Source of the DNA: DASRRB01 sp036732755
Lineage (GTDB): Bacteria > Planctomycetota > B15-G4 > SIAN01
DNA: 41,180 nt
Assembly: GCA_036732755.1 (NCBI GenBank)
Contig: DAINBU010000038.1
Span: 1 to 41,180 of the forward strand
Direction of reading: 5' to 3'
The position numbers were made by a program, and so were the translations under genes. The notes below the pieces were generated by a model. It saw only the letters and a list, made by a program, of their open reading frames with translations, was not told the DNA's origin and did no database searches. Of this stretch, positions 1-8,274 are shown piece after piece. Numbering within the stretch: position 1 is the first letter of the stretch; every line of letters begins with the position of its first letter.

Positions 1-386
1 GCAGCAGTTCCGTGGTCGACCGCCTCACGCGGCGTCCCGTCCCTCGACCTTTTTCTCCTCCGCCCTTTCAGCGCCGTTCGAGACCGTCGCGCGACGACGG
101 TCTCATGCGCCTGTGCAACTCGCTGCGCAGGCCGATCGCGCCTACGGCATGAACGAAGCGACGATGTGCAGTCTCGGGCCCGCGACGAACCACCGCGCCG
201 AGTCTCGCGTGCAGTCAGCCCTTCACCGGCGACGAATGAAGAGAGCGCATCCCCCATTCACTGAGCATTCCGCGTGTGTTGCGTTTCATGAGAAGGCGAA
301 CCGTTCTATGCCCGCAGCGAAGCAATGAGGTCGGGACGTCGACGTGAACGGTGCGAAGAGGCCGTGGGTGCGCGTCGCGGCGGCGA
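1..386. other. Non-coding left edge
   Basis: I find no convincing gene here. The short open frames lack a start with a ribosome binding site and have no recognisable protein features. The stretch lies downstream of the CRTAC1 gene, which ends at 387 on the minus strand. It holds one perfect inverted repeat (80-104), listed separately. The base composition is slightly less GC-rich than the genes, as expected for intergenic DNA. Confidence 0.6.
80..104. terminator. Inverted repeat, possible terminator
   Basis: A perfect 10-bp stem (80-89 pairing with 95-104, loop 90-94) sits about 280 bases beyond the stop of the CRTAC1 gene. There is no T run on either side, so an intrinsic terminator is only a guess. 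It could equally be a protein-binding palindrome or the end of a gene lying left of the window. Confidence 0.3.
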
Positions 387-2198
387 TTACTTCGCCTTTC
401 CTTTGCCTTCGACGAGCCGATGCTCCTGATTCGGCGCGAGCCCCTCGAAGCGCTCGCTCTTTCCGGACGGCCAGCGCACCACCACTGCCACCGGGTCCTT
501 CGCATTCGGACCGAGCCCGAACGTCGGAGCGACGTCGCATTGGCTGAGGTAGGACGAGCCGGTCCGGACGTCGCGCGTGATTCCCTTGCCGCCGTTCTCG
601 AGCGTGACCGTCGCGCCGAGCGCGTCGCGGTTCTTGGCGGCGCCCTGCAGGCGTACGCGCAGCCAGCCGTTGCCGAGCGACTGGTCGTTGCGCAGGAGGA
701 GGGCGGGGCGGCCGTTCTGCGTGAGGACGAGGTCGAGGTCGCCGTCGCCGTCGAGGTCGCCCGCCGCGGTGCCGCGGCCGACGAGGCGCTTCTGCATGCA
801 CTCGCCGCTCGCCTTGCTCACCTCGGCGAACATGCCGTCGCCGCGGTTCCAGAACAGCTGCGGCGCCTCCTCGTAGGTGGTGTCCTTGCGGACCGACTCG
901 ATGGTCGGCTCGATGTGGCCGTTCAGGGTGAACAGGTCGAGGCGGCCGTCGAGGTCGTAGTCGCAGAAGAGGATCGCGAACTTGAGCGGCAGCTCGGTCG
1001 CGGGGCCGACGCGCATCTTGCCGGCCAGGTCGACGAAGAAGATCTCCTTGCCGATCTGCGAGTACATCGAGACCGGCTCGCCGGAGAAGTTGCCGATCGA
1101 GACGGTGAAGAGCCCGTCGTTCATCAGCGCCGCCATGTCGATGCCCATGCCGGCGCGCGCGCGGCCGTTGCCGTCCTTGGCCATGCCGGCGTCGGGCGCG
1201 ACGTCGAGGTACCTGCCGTCGGCCTGGCTCGCGAAGAGGTAGTTGGGCTGCGTGTCGTTGGCGATCGCGACCTCGGGCCGGCCGTCGCCGTTCAGGTCGG
1301 CGACCGCGATGCCGAGCGCCTTGCTGTCGCTCTTCTCGATGCCCATCGCCTTGGTGACGTCGGTGAACTTGCCGTCGGCGCCGCCCTTGAAGAGGCGGCA
1401 CGAGTCGGACTCGTACTTGACCGGCTGCGGGTACGACTTGTCGACGCCGTTCATCGACTCGTAGACGTCGTTCTCGGTCGACCAGTGCACGTAGTGGCAG
1501 ACGAAGAGGTCGAGCACGCCGTCGCAGTCGTAGTCGAGCCACGCCGCGCTGGTCGACCAGCCCGGGTGCGCGCGCCCCTGCTTGTCCTTCCAGATCGACG
1601 TCTCGAGGCAGGCGTCCCTGGTCACGTCGTGGAACTTGCCTCCGCCCTCGTTGCGGAAGAGGTGGTAGGGGCCGAGCGCAGTGACGAAGAGGTCCTGATC
1701 GCCGTCGCCGTCGTAGTCGGCCGCGCAGCCGCCCATGCCGAGGAAGGGCACGTCGAGGCCCGATCCCGCGGTGACGTCCTTGAACTTCATCCCGCCGAGG
1801 TTCTTGAACAGCTTGCCGGTCGGCTTCTGCGGCAGCTTCTCGCTGCCGGGCCACTCGGCGCCCTGCACGCAGTAGACGTCGAGGAGGCCGTCGCCGTCGG
1901 CGTCGAAGAGGATCACGCCGGCGCCCATCGTCTCGGGCAGGTACTTGTTCCCCTGCGCGCCGTTCACGTGGGTGAACTCGAAGCCGCTGCCGGGGGTCGC
2001 GTCGGCGAACGTCGCCTTCGGCGCCGTCTTCTCGGTCACGCCCGGCGGCACGAACGGCTTGCCGCCGTCGACCACGTACGCCGCCGAGTCGATCTTCGGC
2101 TCCGGCGGCTTCACGACCTCTTTCTCGCACGCGGCGAGCAGGAGCAGGGCGGACGACGCGGCGACGAAAGGAGCGGGACGGGAGGGGCGGGTCATCAT
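387..2198 (-). CDS. CRTAC1 family lipoprotein (FG-GAP/VCBS repeats, ASPIC/UnbV C-terminus)
   Basis: A 603-residue exported protein. The N-terminus has a short basic region, a hydrophobic stretch and a lipobox ending LLAAC (Cys24), so it should be a lipoprotein. At least six FG-GAP/VCBS calcium-loop motifs follow, such as FDADGDGLLD, ADYDGDGDQD, ADLNGDGRPE and GDLDGDGDLD, forming a beta-propeller. The last 100 or so residues have the ASPIC/UnbV signature (SYLSQ, FGLGP, VRWPSGK). The family is common in Planctomycetota and Acidobacteriota, and its biochemical role is largely unknown. The start is the first of two adjacent ATGs (2198, 2195). A longer open frame runs upstream but is an out-of-frame shadow of the cytochrome gene. 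The gene lies 59 bases downstream of the multiheme cytochrome on the same strand, probably in one operon, so a role in a surface redox complex is inferred. Confidence 0.9.
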   Translation of the reverse strand: MMTRPSRPAPFVAASSALLLLAACEKEVVKPPEPKIDSAAYVVDGGKPFVPPGVTEKTAPKATFADATPGSGFEFTHVNGAQGNKYLPETMGAGVILFDADGDGLLDVYCVQGAEWPGSEKLPQKPTGKLFKNLGGMKFKDVTAGSGLDVPFLGMGGCAADYDGDGDQDLFVTALGPYHLFRNEGGGKFHDVTRDACLETSIWKDKQGRAHPGWSTSAAWLDYDCDGVLDLFVCHYVHWSTENDVYESMNGVDKSYPQPVKYESDSCRLFKGGADGKFTDVTKAMGIEKSDSKALGIAVADLNGDGRPEVAIANDTQPNYLFASQADGRYLDVAPDAGMAKDGNGRARAGMGIDMAALMNDGLFTVSIGNFSGEPVSMYSQIGKEIFFVDLAGKMRVGPATELPLKFAILFCDYDLDGRLDLFTLNGHIEPTIESVRKDTTYEEAPQLFWNRGDGMFAEVSKASGECMQKRLVGRGTAAGDLDGDGDLDLVLTQNGRPALLLRNDQSLGNGWLRVRLQGAAKNRDALGATVTLENGGKGITRDVRTGSSYLSQCDVAPTFGLGPNAKDPVAVVVRWPSGKSERFEGLAPNQEHRLVEGKGKAK

Positions 2199-2257
2199 CG
2201 GTCTCGTGGTTCCGGGAGCGGGGAGGGGGGGCGGCGACGCGGAGGAGCGCGGCGGCG

Positions 2258-5134
2258 TCACGGCCCGCCCGACTTCTTGGTCGGCGTCGGCGTCGGCGTC
2301 GGCAGCGGCGCGAGCTGGTGCGAGTGAACGGCGTTCGTCTCGAGGTTGGCGTCCTTGTCCTTGATGCGGAACGCGTTGGTCACGTCCTGCGCCGACTCGT
2401 CGATCTCGTACTTCTCGAACGCCTTGCGCGCCTCGGCCGCCTCGGCGGTCTTGCCGAGCGCCTGATAGTTGAGGACGCGGTGCCAGTGCGCCTCGCGGTC
2501 CTCGGGGTCGATGGCGAGCACCTTGAGGTACATGGCGAGCGACTGCTCGAACTTCTGGTCGAGGTAGTAGGTGCGGCCGAGCAGGCGCATCGTGTCGCGG
2601 TCGCCCGGGAAGTCCTGCAGCACGCGCTGGAAGGCCTGCTCGGCCTCCTCGTAACGGCCGTCGATCTGCAGCACGTTGCCCCAGACGTAGGCGGTCATCG
2701 GGTCGCCCGGCGCGATCGTCTCGCACTTGTTCAGCATCTCGAGCGCGGCGGGGATGTTGCCGTCGGCGCGATACGCACGCGCCATGTTGCGGTAGCCGTC
2801 GACCTTGCCCGGCGCGATCCGGATCACCTCCTCGAACGCCTTCTCCGCGAGGCGCGTGTCGCGCCGCTGCAGGTGGGCGATGCCGAAGTCGTTGGGACGG
2901 ATCCAGAGGTCGGGCTTGGCGTAGACGGGCGGCGCGGTCGGCTTGACCGCTTCGCCCGCCTTGGCGACGCGCAGCGTGACCTTGTTGCCGGCGATCGTCG
3001 TGATCGGCAGCTCGATCTTCTTGTCGGGCCGCTCCTCGAAGACGTAGTCGGTGTAGTTCTGCTTGAACTTGCGCCACTTCAGGTCGGCGGACAGCTCGAT
3101 CGCCTTGCCGGCCGCGTCGGCGGGCACCGTGAACTGGTAGCGCACGACGTCCGAGGTCGAGGGCGGGATCACGTTCGCGTAGAGGATCACGTGGAAGTCG
3201 GCGGGATTGCGCTGCTTCGCCTCCTCGCCGTCGTGCTGGACGATGACCGCGCCGTAGCGGTGGGCGGCGGGGTCGAGCTGCTTGTCGGGGCCGATCCAGC
3301 CGCTGTGCAGGATCGTCTGGCCGTCCTGCGCGACCAGGAACTCGACGTAGCCCTCGTTGCTGTCGTTGGTGCCGCCCGGGAAGGTGTGGCCGACCCCCTT
3401 GTTGCGCACCACCACCTGCACCTCGACCTTCTCGCCCGGCGCGAGCAGCGGTTGGGTGGTGTCGAGCGCGGTGACGAGCTCCTTCTCGCTGCCGTCGGGG
3501 TTGAGACGGCGCAGCGCGAAGACGTCGACGCGCATCTTGTCGTCCTGGAGGAACTTCTCCATGCGCGCGATCGTGTCGGCGTCGCCGCGCAGCGCCGGCA
3601 GCGCCGAGTTCACCGCGAGGAAGCGGTGCGAGCGGACCGTGCCGTTCTTGGCGGAGACGTCGTCGCGCGTCACCGGCTCGGGCGGCATGTGGCAGTCCTG
3701 GCAGACCTTCTTGACCGGCTGCCCCGTCACCGGGTCGCGCGGCCGATAGAAGGTGCGCGCGGCGTTCTGCGCCACTCCGCTGTCGTGCCAGGCGTCGTAG
3801 TCGTTCTGCCCGCGGAACCAGCGGTAGTCGTTCACCGCCACGTCGAGCGAGACCTTGTGGCAGGTCGCGCAGAACTCGGCGCTCTTGAAGAACGGCTTCA
3901 GCATGCGCTGCTTGTGGACGACCGGCTTGGCCTTGATGACCATGTCGCCGAGGAAGCGCAGCGGGCCCTCGCTCATGTCGTCGAAGAGGTAGGGCGTGTC
4001 CTTGTCGTTGTTGATGTTGTAGGCGCCGTTGCCGGTGTTGTTGTGGATCGTGTCGATCGCGTGGCACGACAGGCAGGTGAGCCCGGCCTGCGCGTTGGCG
4101 CCGTCGGGATCGAAGTCCTTGCCGATCTCGCCGGCGAGCATCAGCGCCGGCTCGTGGCAGCCCGAGCACCACTGGCTGCGCGTCTTGAAGTCGTAGGTGC
4201 CCGGCTTCGGCGTCTCCTTGCGCATCGCCAGGAAGGCGCGCCGGTAGAACGGGTTGTTCATCGAGCTGAAGCGGTGCGCCGAGTGGCTCCACTGCTCGAC
4301 GATGTCGCCGTGGCAGCGCACGCAGGTCGCCGCGCCGATCAGCACGTCCTTCACGAAGCCGTAGGCCGCGACCTCCTTGTGCAGCTCGTCGGTGGTCGGC
4401 AGCTCGCCGCGCGTCACGACGCGCGACTCCATCCAGGTGCCGGTCGCGGTCGTCGCGGCGGACGGGAAGAAGGGGCTCTCCTTGGGGACGTCGCCGGAGC
4501 CGACGAACAGGGCGGAGAAGGGGTCCTTGCCGGAGCGCGTGAGCGACTCGGTGCTCGCCACCGTCTTGATGCGCGTGCCGTACTCGATCTCGTGCGCGTG
4601 CGGAATCGTGAGGCAGTGGATGCCGGTGAAGGCGAGCGCGAGCAGCGTCGCGCCGCCGAGCGCGAGCCCGACGCGCTTCCAGCTCGGCGCCCAGACGCTC
4701 GTCACGCGGTGGGTGACGTAGAGCACGAGCATCGCGCCGCTGAGCCCCATGTGGGCCCAGAACATCCCGCGGTTCTCCCGGCTGTTCGCCTGCGACAGGA
4801 TGAAGAAGCCGGTGAACATCAGCGCGAGCATCGAGAGGATCAGGCTCACGCCGGTCGAGATCGCGACCTTGTGGCGGCGCGCCCACGCGCGGCCGAGGTG
4901 CCACGCCGCGAAGACGATCGCGACGGGCGTCAGCACGATGCCGAACCACGTGTGGCCGAGCACCATCGACTGGTAGAAGGGCGGCAGCGTGTCGGGCGGC
5001 AGGCGGAAGCGCGCGGTCGACTCGGTGACGCGGAAGAGGACGAGGAAGAGCGAGTCGGCGATCAGCAGCAGCCCGCCCCAGACGAGGACGCGCAAGAGGG
5101 CGCGCTGGCCACGGGTCAGGATCGTCTGGCTCAT
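2258..5134 (-). CDS. Membrane-anchored multiheme cytochrome c with C-terminal TPR repeats
   Basis: A 958-residue protein. The first 180 residues carry about four hydrophobic helices with several histidines near their ends (LGHTWFG, AAWHLG, FWAHMG, YVTHRV), which could bind a b-type heme; that is inference. Five CXXCH c-heme motifs follow: CVRCH (about residue 270), CSGCH (323), CLSCH (353), CATCH (421) and CQDCH (477). Next comes a beta-rich region, then several TPR units from about residue 730 onward. The protein should be anchored in the membrane with the heme domain outside. An ATG at 5134 is preferred over the in-frame TTG at 5137 because GGAG lies 8 bases upstream of the ATG. The C-terminus ends in a Pro-Thr repeat (PTPTPTPT). 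It pairs with the CRTAC1 gene downstream. Electron transfer at the cell envelope is likely; the partner is unknown. Confidence 0.88.
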   Translation of the reverse strand: MSQTILTRGQRALLRVLVWGGLLLIADSLFLVLFRVTESTARFRLPPDTLPPFYQSMVLGHTWFGIVLTPVAIVFAAWHLGRAWARRHKVAISTGVSLILSMLALMFTGFFILSQANSRENRGMFWAHMGLSGAMLVLYVTHRVTSVWAPSWKRVGLALGGATLLALAFTGIHCLTIPHAHEIEYGTRIKTVASTESLTRSGKDPFSALFVGSGDVPKESPFFPSAATTATGTWMESRVVTRGELPTTDELHKEVAAYGFVKDVLIGAATCVRCHGDIVEQWSHSAHRFSSMNNPFYRRAFLAMRKETPKPGTYDFKTRSQWCSGCHEPALMLAGEIGKDFDPDGANAQAGLTCLSCHAIDTIHNNTGNGAYNINNDKDTPYLFDDMSEGPLRFLGDMVIKAKPVVHKQRMLKPFFKSAEFCATCHKVSLDVAVNDYRWFRGQNDYDAWHDSGVAQNAARTFYRPRDPVTGQPVKKVCQDCHMPPEPVTRDDVSAKNGTVRSHRFLAVNSALPALRGDADTIARMEKFLQDDKMRVDVFALRRLNPDGSEKELVTALDTTQPLLAPGEKVEVQVVVRNKGVGHTFPGGTNDSNEGYVEFLVAQDGQTILHSGWIGPDKQLDPAAHRYGAVIVQHDGEEAKQRNPADFHVILYANVIPPSTSDVVRYQFTVPADAAGKAIELSADLKWRKFKQNYTDYVFEERPDKKIELPITTIAGNKVTLRVAKAGEAVKPTAPPVYAKPDLWIRPNDFGIAHLQRRDTRLAEKAFEEVIRIAPGKVDGYRNMARAYRADGNIPAALEMLNKCETIAPGDPMTAYVWGNVLQIDGRYEEAEQAFQRVLQDFPGDRDTMRLLGRTYYLDQKFEQSLAMYLKVLAIDPEDREAHWHRVLNYQALGKTAEAAEARKAFEKYEIDESAQDVTNAFRIKDKDANLETNAVHSHQLAPLPTPTPTPTKKSGGP

Positions 5135-5333
5135 CAAGGGATCTCCGTGCGGCGAGGCCGCGTTCGCCGCAACGGGCGCGGGGGGGCCCGTTGGATCGAA
5201 GCAGGAATTGTCTCATCGGCGCGAGCGACGGGCCGACTCGCGTGCCGCCGGTGGCACGGGACGGACCAATCACCCCCGGCGTGAACGAGATTCACTTCGT
5301 ACCAATTCCCCGCGCCGCGCGGGAGGGCGTCCA

Positions 5334-5359
5334 CGGACCGCGCCGTTGCGCGCGGTCCG
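5334..5359 (-). terminator. GC-rich hairpin downstream of DUF983 gene
   Basis: A 10-bp perfect stem (5334-5343 with 5350-5359, 6-base loop) lies in the 296-base gap between the DUF983 gene and the cytochrome gene, all on the minus strand. It is well placed to end the prolyl-oligopeptidase/DUF983 transcript before the cytochrome promoter. There is no T tract, so the call rests on position and stem strength only. I saw no clear promoter motif in the rest of the gap. Confidence 0.35.
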
Positions 5360-5430
5360 CGTCCGCGTTTGGATTGGTGGTTTTCTGGGGCGAGATGTCC
5401 CAGCGCGGCGAATCCGCGAGCGCGCGTCGA

Positions 5431-5859
5431 TCAGGGACCGGGCGCGGAACCGCGGCCGCCCTCCGCTTCCGGCGGGCGCGCCTCGAATTCGTGCGGCTCG
5501 GGCGGATCGAAACCGAGGTCGAACGCGAGCCAGAGCGCGCGCGAAAGGCGGAACAGCAGGAAGCCGAGCGCGACCACCACCGGCAGGATCACGGCGAGCT
5601 CGGCGGACGCCGACCAGCCGAGCGAGGTCGAGAGCACCAGGTGCAACCCGATCGCGACGGCGACCGCCGCGCCGTAGTTGAGGTAGATCGAGCCGAGGAA
5701 GTAGCCGGGCTCGCGCTCGAACTTCAGCCCGCAGGCGGCGCAGCGCTCGTGCATCGCGAGCGCCCCGCGGAACATCTCGCCGCCGCCGCACCACGGGCAG
5801 CGCAGCCGCAGCGCCCGTTTGCGCATCGCCGCGCGGTCGGGCGCAACGGAGCCGGTCAC
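5431..5859 (-). CDS. DUF983 family membrane protein
   Basis: A 142-residue protein. An N-terminal zinc-ribbon-like pair of motifs (CPWCGGG and CAACG, about 20 residues apart) and the phrase EPGYFLGSIYLNYG are typical of DUF983. Two hydrophobic helices follow, and then an acidic/proline-rich tail that is probably cytoplasmic. The family is small and of unknown function, and in other bacteria is often near cytochrome oxidase or thioredoxin-type genes. The start is uncertain. The GTG at 5859 gives an 11-residue extension before an ATG at 5826, and neither has a clear ribosome binding site. It lies 22 bases downstream of the prolyl oligopeptidase gene, so the two are probably co-transcribed. Confidence 0.8.
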   Translation of the reverse strand: MTGSVAPDRAAMRKRALRLRCPWCGGGEMFRGALAMHERCAACGLKFEREPGYFLGSIYLNYGAAVAVAIGLHLVLSTSLGWSASAELAVILPVVVALGFLLFRLSRALWLAFDLGFDPPEPHEFEARPPEAEGGRGSAPGP

Positions 5860-5881
5860 GGCCGCGCCGCGGTCCGGCGCG

Positions 5882-8098
5882 TCACGGTCCCGCGCGCGCG
5901 CCGGCGTCGAGCCCGAGCGCCTGCACGAGGAAGGCGTAGATGTCGGCCTGCTCCTCGATCTGGTACTGCGTCGACTTGCCGGCGCCGTGGCCGGCGCGCG
6001 TCTCGACGCGGATCAGGACCGGCGCCTCGCCCCCCTGCGCCGCCTGCAGCGCCGCCGCGAACTTGAACGAGTGGGCCGGCATCACGCGGTCGTCGTGGTC
6101 GCCGGTCAGCACCAGCGTCGGCGGGTACTTCGTGCCGCCCTTCAGCCGGTGCAGCGGCGAGTAGGCGTAGAGGAAGGGGAACTGGTCCTTCTTGTCGCTG
6201 CGGCCGTACTCGCTCGCCCACGCCCACCCGATGGTGAATTCGTGGTAGCGCAGCATGTCGAGCACGCCGACCTGCGGGACGGCCGCGCCGAAGAGATCGG
6301 GCCGCTGCGTGAGGCAGGCGCCGACCAGGAGGCCGCCGTTGCTGCCGCCCTGGATCGCGAGCTTCCCCTTGCGGGTGTAGCCGGCGCGGATCAGGTGCTC
6401 GGCGGCGCCGATGAAGTCGTCGAAGACGTTCTGCTTCTTGCCGAGCATCCCGGCTTCGTGCCACTGCTCGCCGTACTCGGAGCCGCCGCGCAGCACGGCC
6501 TGCGCGAAGAGGCCGCCGCGCTCGAGCCAGACCAGTCGCTGCGTCGTGAAGACCGGCGTGAGCGGAATGTTGAAGCCGCCGTAGCCGTAGAGCAGGCAGG
6601 GGTTCGAGCCGTCGAGCCTGATTCCCTTCTTGTGCGTCACGTGGATCGGCACCTTCGTGTCGTCCTTGCTCTTCGCGAAGACGAGCTCGGTCACGTAGGG
6701 CGAGAAGTCGAAGTCGACCTTCGGCTGGAACCAGACCTCCGACGTGCCCTTCATGAAGTCGTAGTGGTAGATCGTCGGCGGCGACACGAACGAGGCGTAG
6801 GTCCAGTAGCAGTCGGTGTCGGAGTCCTTGCCGCCGAAGCCGCCCGCCGAGCCGATGCCGGGCAGCGGGAAGTCGCGGTCGGGCGTCCCGTCGAGGTGGA
6901 CGAGGCGCACCTTGCTGCTCGCGTCGTGCATGTAGATCAGCACGAACTGCCGGTTCACGAGCGAGGCGCCGCGCAGCGGGTCGTCGGAGGTCGGGACGAC
7001 CTCCTTCCAGCTCTTGCGATCCGGCGTCTTGCGGTCGATGGCGATGACGCGCCCGCGCGGCGCGTCGAGGTCGGTGCGGAAGTAGAAGAGGTCGCCCGCG
7101 TTGCCGAGGAAGTGGTAGCCCGCGTCGAAGTCGTCGAGCAGCGGCGTGAAGGTCGGCGCGGCCGCGGCCGACGGGCCCTGCGCCGCGAGGTCGACGTAGT
7201 AGACGCGGTTGCGCCGGTCGGTGCCCTGGCCGACGTTCAGGATCAGGAAGCGGCCGTCGTCGCTGATGCTCGGGTCGAAGAACCACTCCTTCTGGTCGGG
7301 CCGCGCGTAGACCAGGAGGTCCTTCTCCTGCGCGTCGCCGAGCTTGTGGAAGCGGAGCTGCTGGTCGTAGTTGGCCGCCTCGAGCTCGTCGCCCTTCTTG
7401 GGCTCGGGATAACGGCAGTAGTAGAAGCCGCTGCCGTCGTGCAGCCACGCGACGCCCGAGAACTTCGACCAGCGCAGCACGTCGGGCAGGTCCTGGAGCG
7501 TGTCGAGGTCGCGCACCTTCCAGGTGTGCCAGTCGGAGCCGCCGTCCGCGATCGCGTAGGCCGCGTAACGCGCATCCTCGCTCGGAATGAAGGCCCCGAT
7601 CGCGACCGTGCCGTCCTTGGAGAGCTGGTTGGGATCGAGGACGAGCTTCGGCGCCTGCGTGCCGGGCCGCACCATCCAGATCAGGTTCTGGCCCGAGAGC
7701 CCCGGATTGCGCGAGTAGAAGAGCGTCCCGTTCGCGCGCGCGACCACGTCGCGCCGCTCGTAGCTGAAGAGCTGGCGCAGCCGGTCTTCCAGCGCCGCGC
7801 GCACCGGGATCGCGTCGAGCCAGCCGCGCGAGACGGCGTTCTCCGCCTCGATCCAGGCGCGCGTCTCGGGCGCGTCGAGCGACTCGAGCCACCGGTACGG
7901 GTCGGCGACCTTCGTGCCGTGGTAGTCGTCGACCTGGTCGACGGTCCGCGTCTTCGGGTAGTCGAGACGGCCCATGGAGCGGGAGCCCTTCGGCGCGCCC
8001 CCGTTCGCGTCGTCGAGCGCCCCGCAGCCGGCGAGGACCGCCGCCGACAGGGCGAGGGCGCGAGAGAGGTATCGGACGGAGGAAGCGGCGCGTCGCAT
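5882..8098 (-). CDS. Prolyl oligopeptidase family serine peptidase (S9), predicted lipoprotein
   Basis: A 738-residue S9A-type peptidase, close to the usual length of about 700 plus a signal. The N-terminus has a lipobox ending VLAGC (Cys25), so it is predicted to be anchored outside the cytoplasmic membrane. The family hallmark opening (DDYHGTKVADPYRWLE) is followed by a beta-propeller lid to about residue 430, then the alpha/beta-hydrolase domain. The nucleophile is in GGSNGGLL (Ser586). The acid is in GDHDDRV (near 670) and the histidine in RAGHGAGKS (near 702). These enzymes cut short peptides after proline. The ATG at 8098 is preferred to the longer frame because GGAG lies 8 bases upstream and the lipobox then falls in place. 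DUF983 follows on the same strand. An envelope location is unusual next to classical cytosolic prolyl oligopeptidases. Confidence 0.93.
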   Translation of the reverse strand: MRRAASSVRYLSRALALSAAVLAGCGALDDANGGAPKGSRSMGRLDYPKTRTVDQVDDYHGTKVADPYRWLESLDAPETRAWIEAENAVSRGWLDAIPVRAALEDRLRQLFSYERRDVVARANGTLFYSRNPGLSGQNLIWMVRPGTQAPKLVLDPNQLSKDGTVAIGAFIPSEDARYAAYAIADGGSDWHTWKVRDLDTLQDLPDVLRWSKFSGVAWLHDGSGFYYCRYPEPKKGDELEAANYDQQLRFHKLGDAQEKDLLVYARPDQKEWFFDPSISDDGRFLILNVGQGTDRRNRVYYVDLAAQGPSAAAAPTFTPLLDDFDAGYHFLGNAGDLFYFRTDLDAPRGRVIAIDRKTPDRKSWKEVVPTSDDPLRGASLVNRQFVLIYMHDASSKVRLVHLDGTPDRDFPLPGIGSAGGFGGKDSDTDCYWTYASFVSPPTIYHYDFMKGTSEVWFQPKVDFDFSPYVTELVFAKSKDDTKVPIHVTHKKGIRLDGSNPCLLYGYGGFNIPLTPVFTTQRLVWLERGGLFAQAVLRGGSEYGEQWHEAGMLGKKQNVFDDFIGAAEHLIRAGYTRKGKLAIQGGSNGGLLVGACLTQRPDLFGAAVPQVGVLDMLRYHEFTIGWAWASEYGRSDKKDQFPFLYAYSPLHRLKGGTKYPPTLVLTGDHDDRVMPAHSFKFAAALQAAQGGEAPVLIRVETRAGHGAGKSTQYQIEEQADIYAFLVQALGLDAGARAGP

Positions 8099-8178
8099 GA
8101 CGGGATCTCCTGCGGCGTTCGGGGCCGGGGAACGCGCCGCGCCAAGATGGCGGCGCCGCTCCGGCGGCGCAAGGCCAG

Positions 8179-8236
8179 CGCCGCGACAGCGGCGCACGAA
8201 CTATCGCCGCGACAGCGGCGCACGAACGATCGCCGC
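8179..8236. repeat. 26-bp tandem repeat with internal hairpin
   Basis: Two full copies and a partial third of a 26-bp unit (starting at 8179, 8205 and 8231) lie in the divergent gap between the prolyl oligopeptidase and SGNH hydrolase genes. Each full copy contains a perfect 6-bp stem, CGCCGC/GCGGCG, around a GACA loop (8179-8194 and 8205-8220). It could be a regulator-binding site for the two divergent genes or a simple slippage repeat; the sequence does not decide. Confidence 0.6.
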
Positions 8237-8274
8237 GCGGACGCACGTGCTTGGCGATCCGGCATCATGGCCCC

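Noticed and set aside
2199..5273. In-frame upstream extension of the CRTAC1 gene giving a 1628-residue frame
   Set aside because: The added part is Arg/Ala/Pro-rich, an out-of-frame shadow of the cytochrome gene, while ATG 2198 gives a proper lipoprotein signal.
2318..5284. Plus-strand 988-codon open frame opposite the cytochrome
   Set aside because: Composition is Val/Arg/Leu/Ala-heavy with no domains. It is the antisense of a GC3-rich gene. The same applies to the long plus-strand frames at 351-2327, 5819-8274, 17226-19586, 23588-25702 and 25669-28638.
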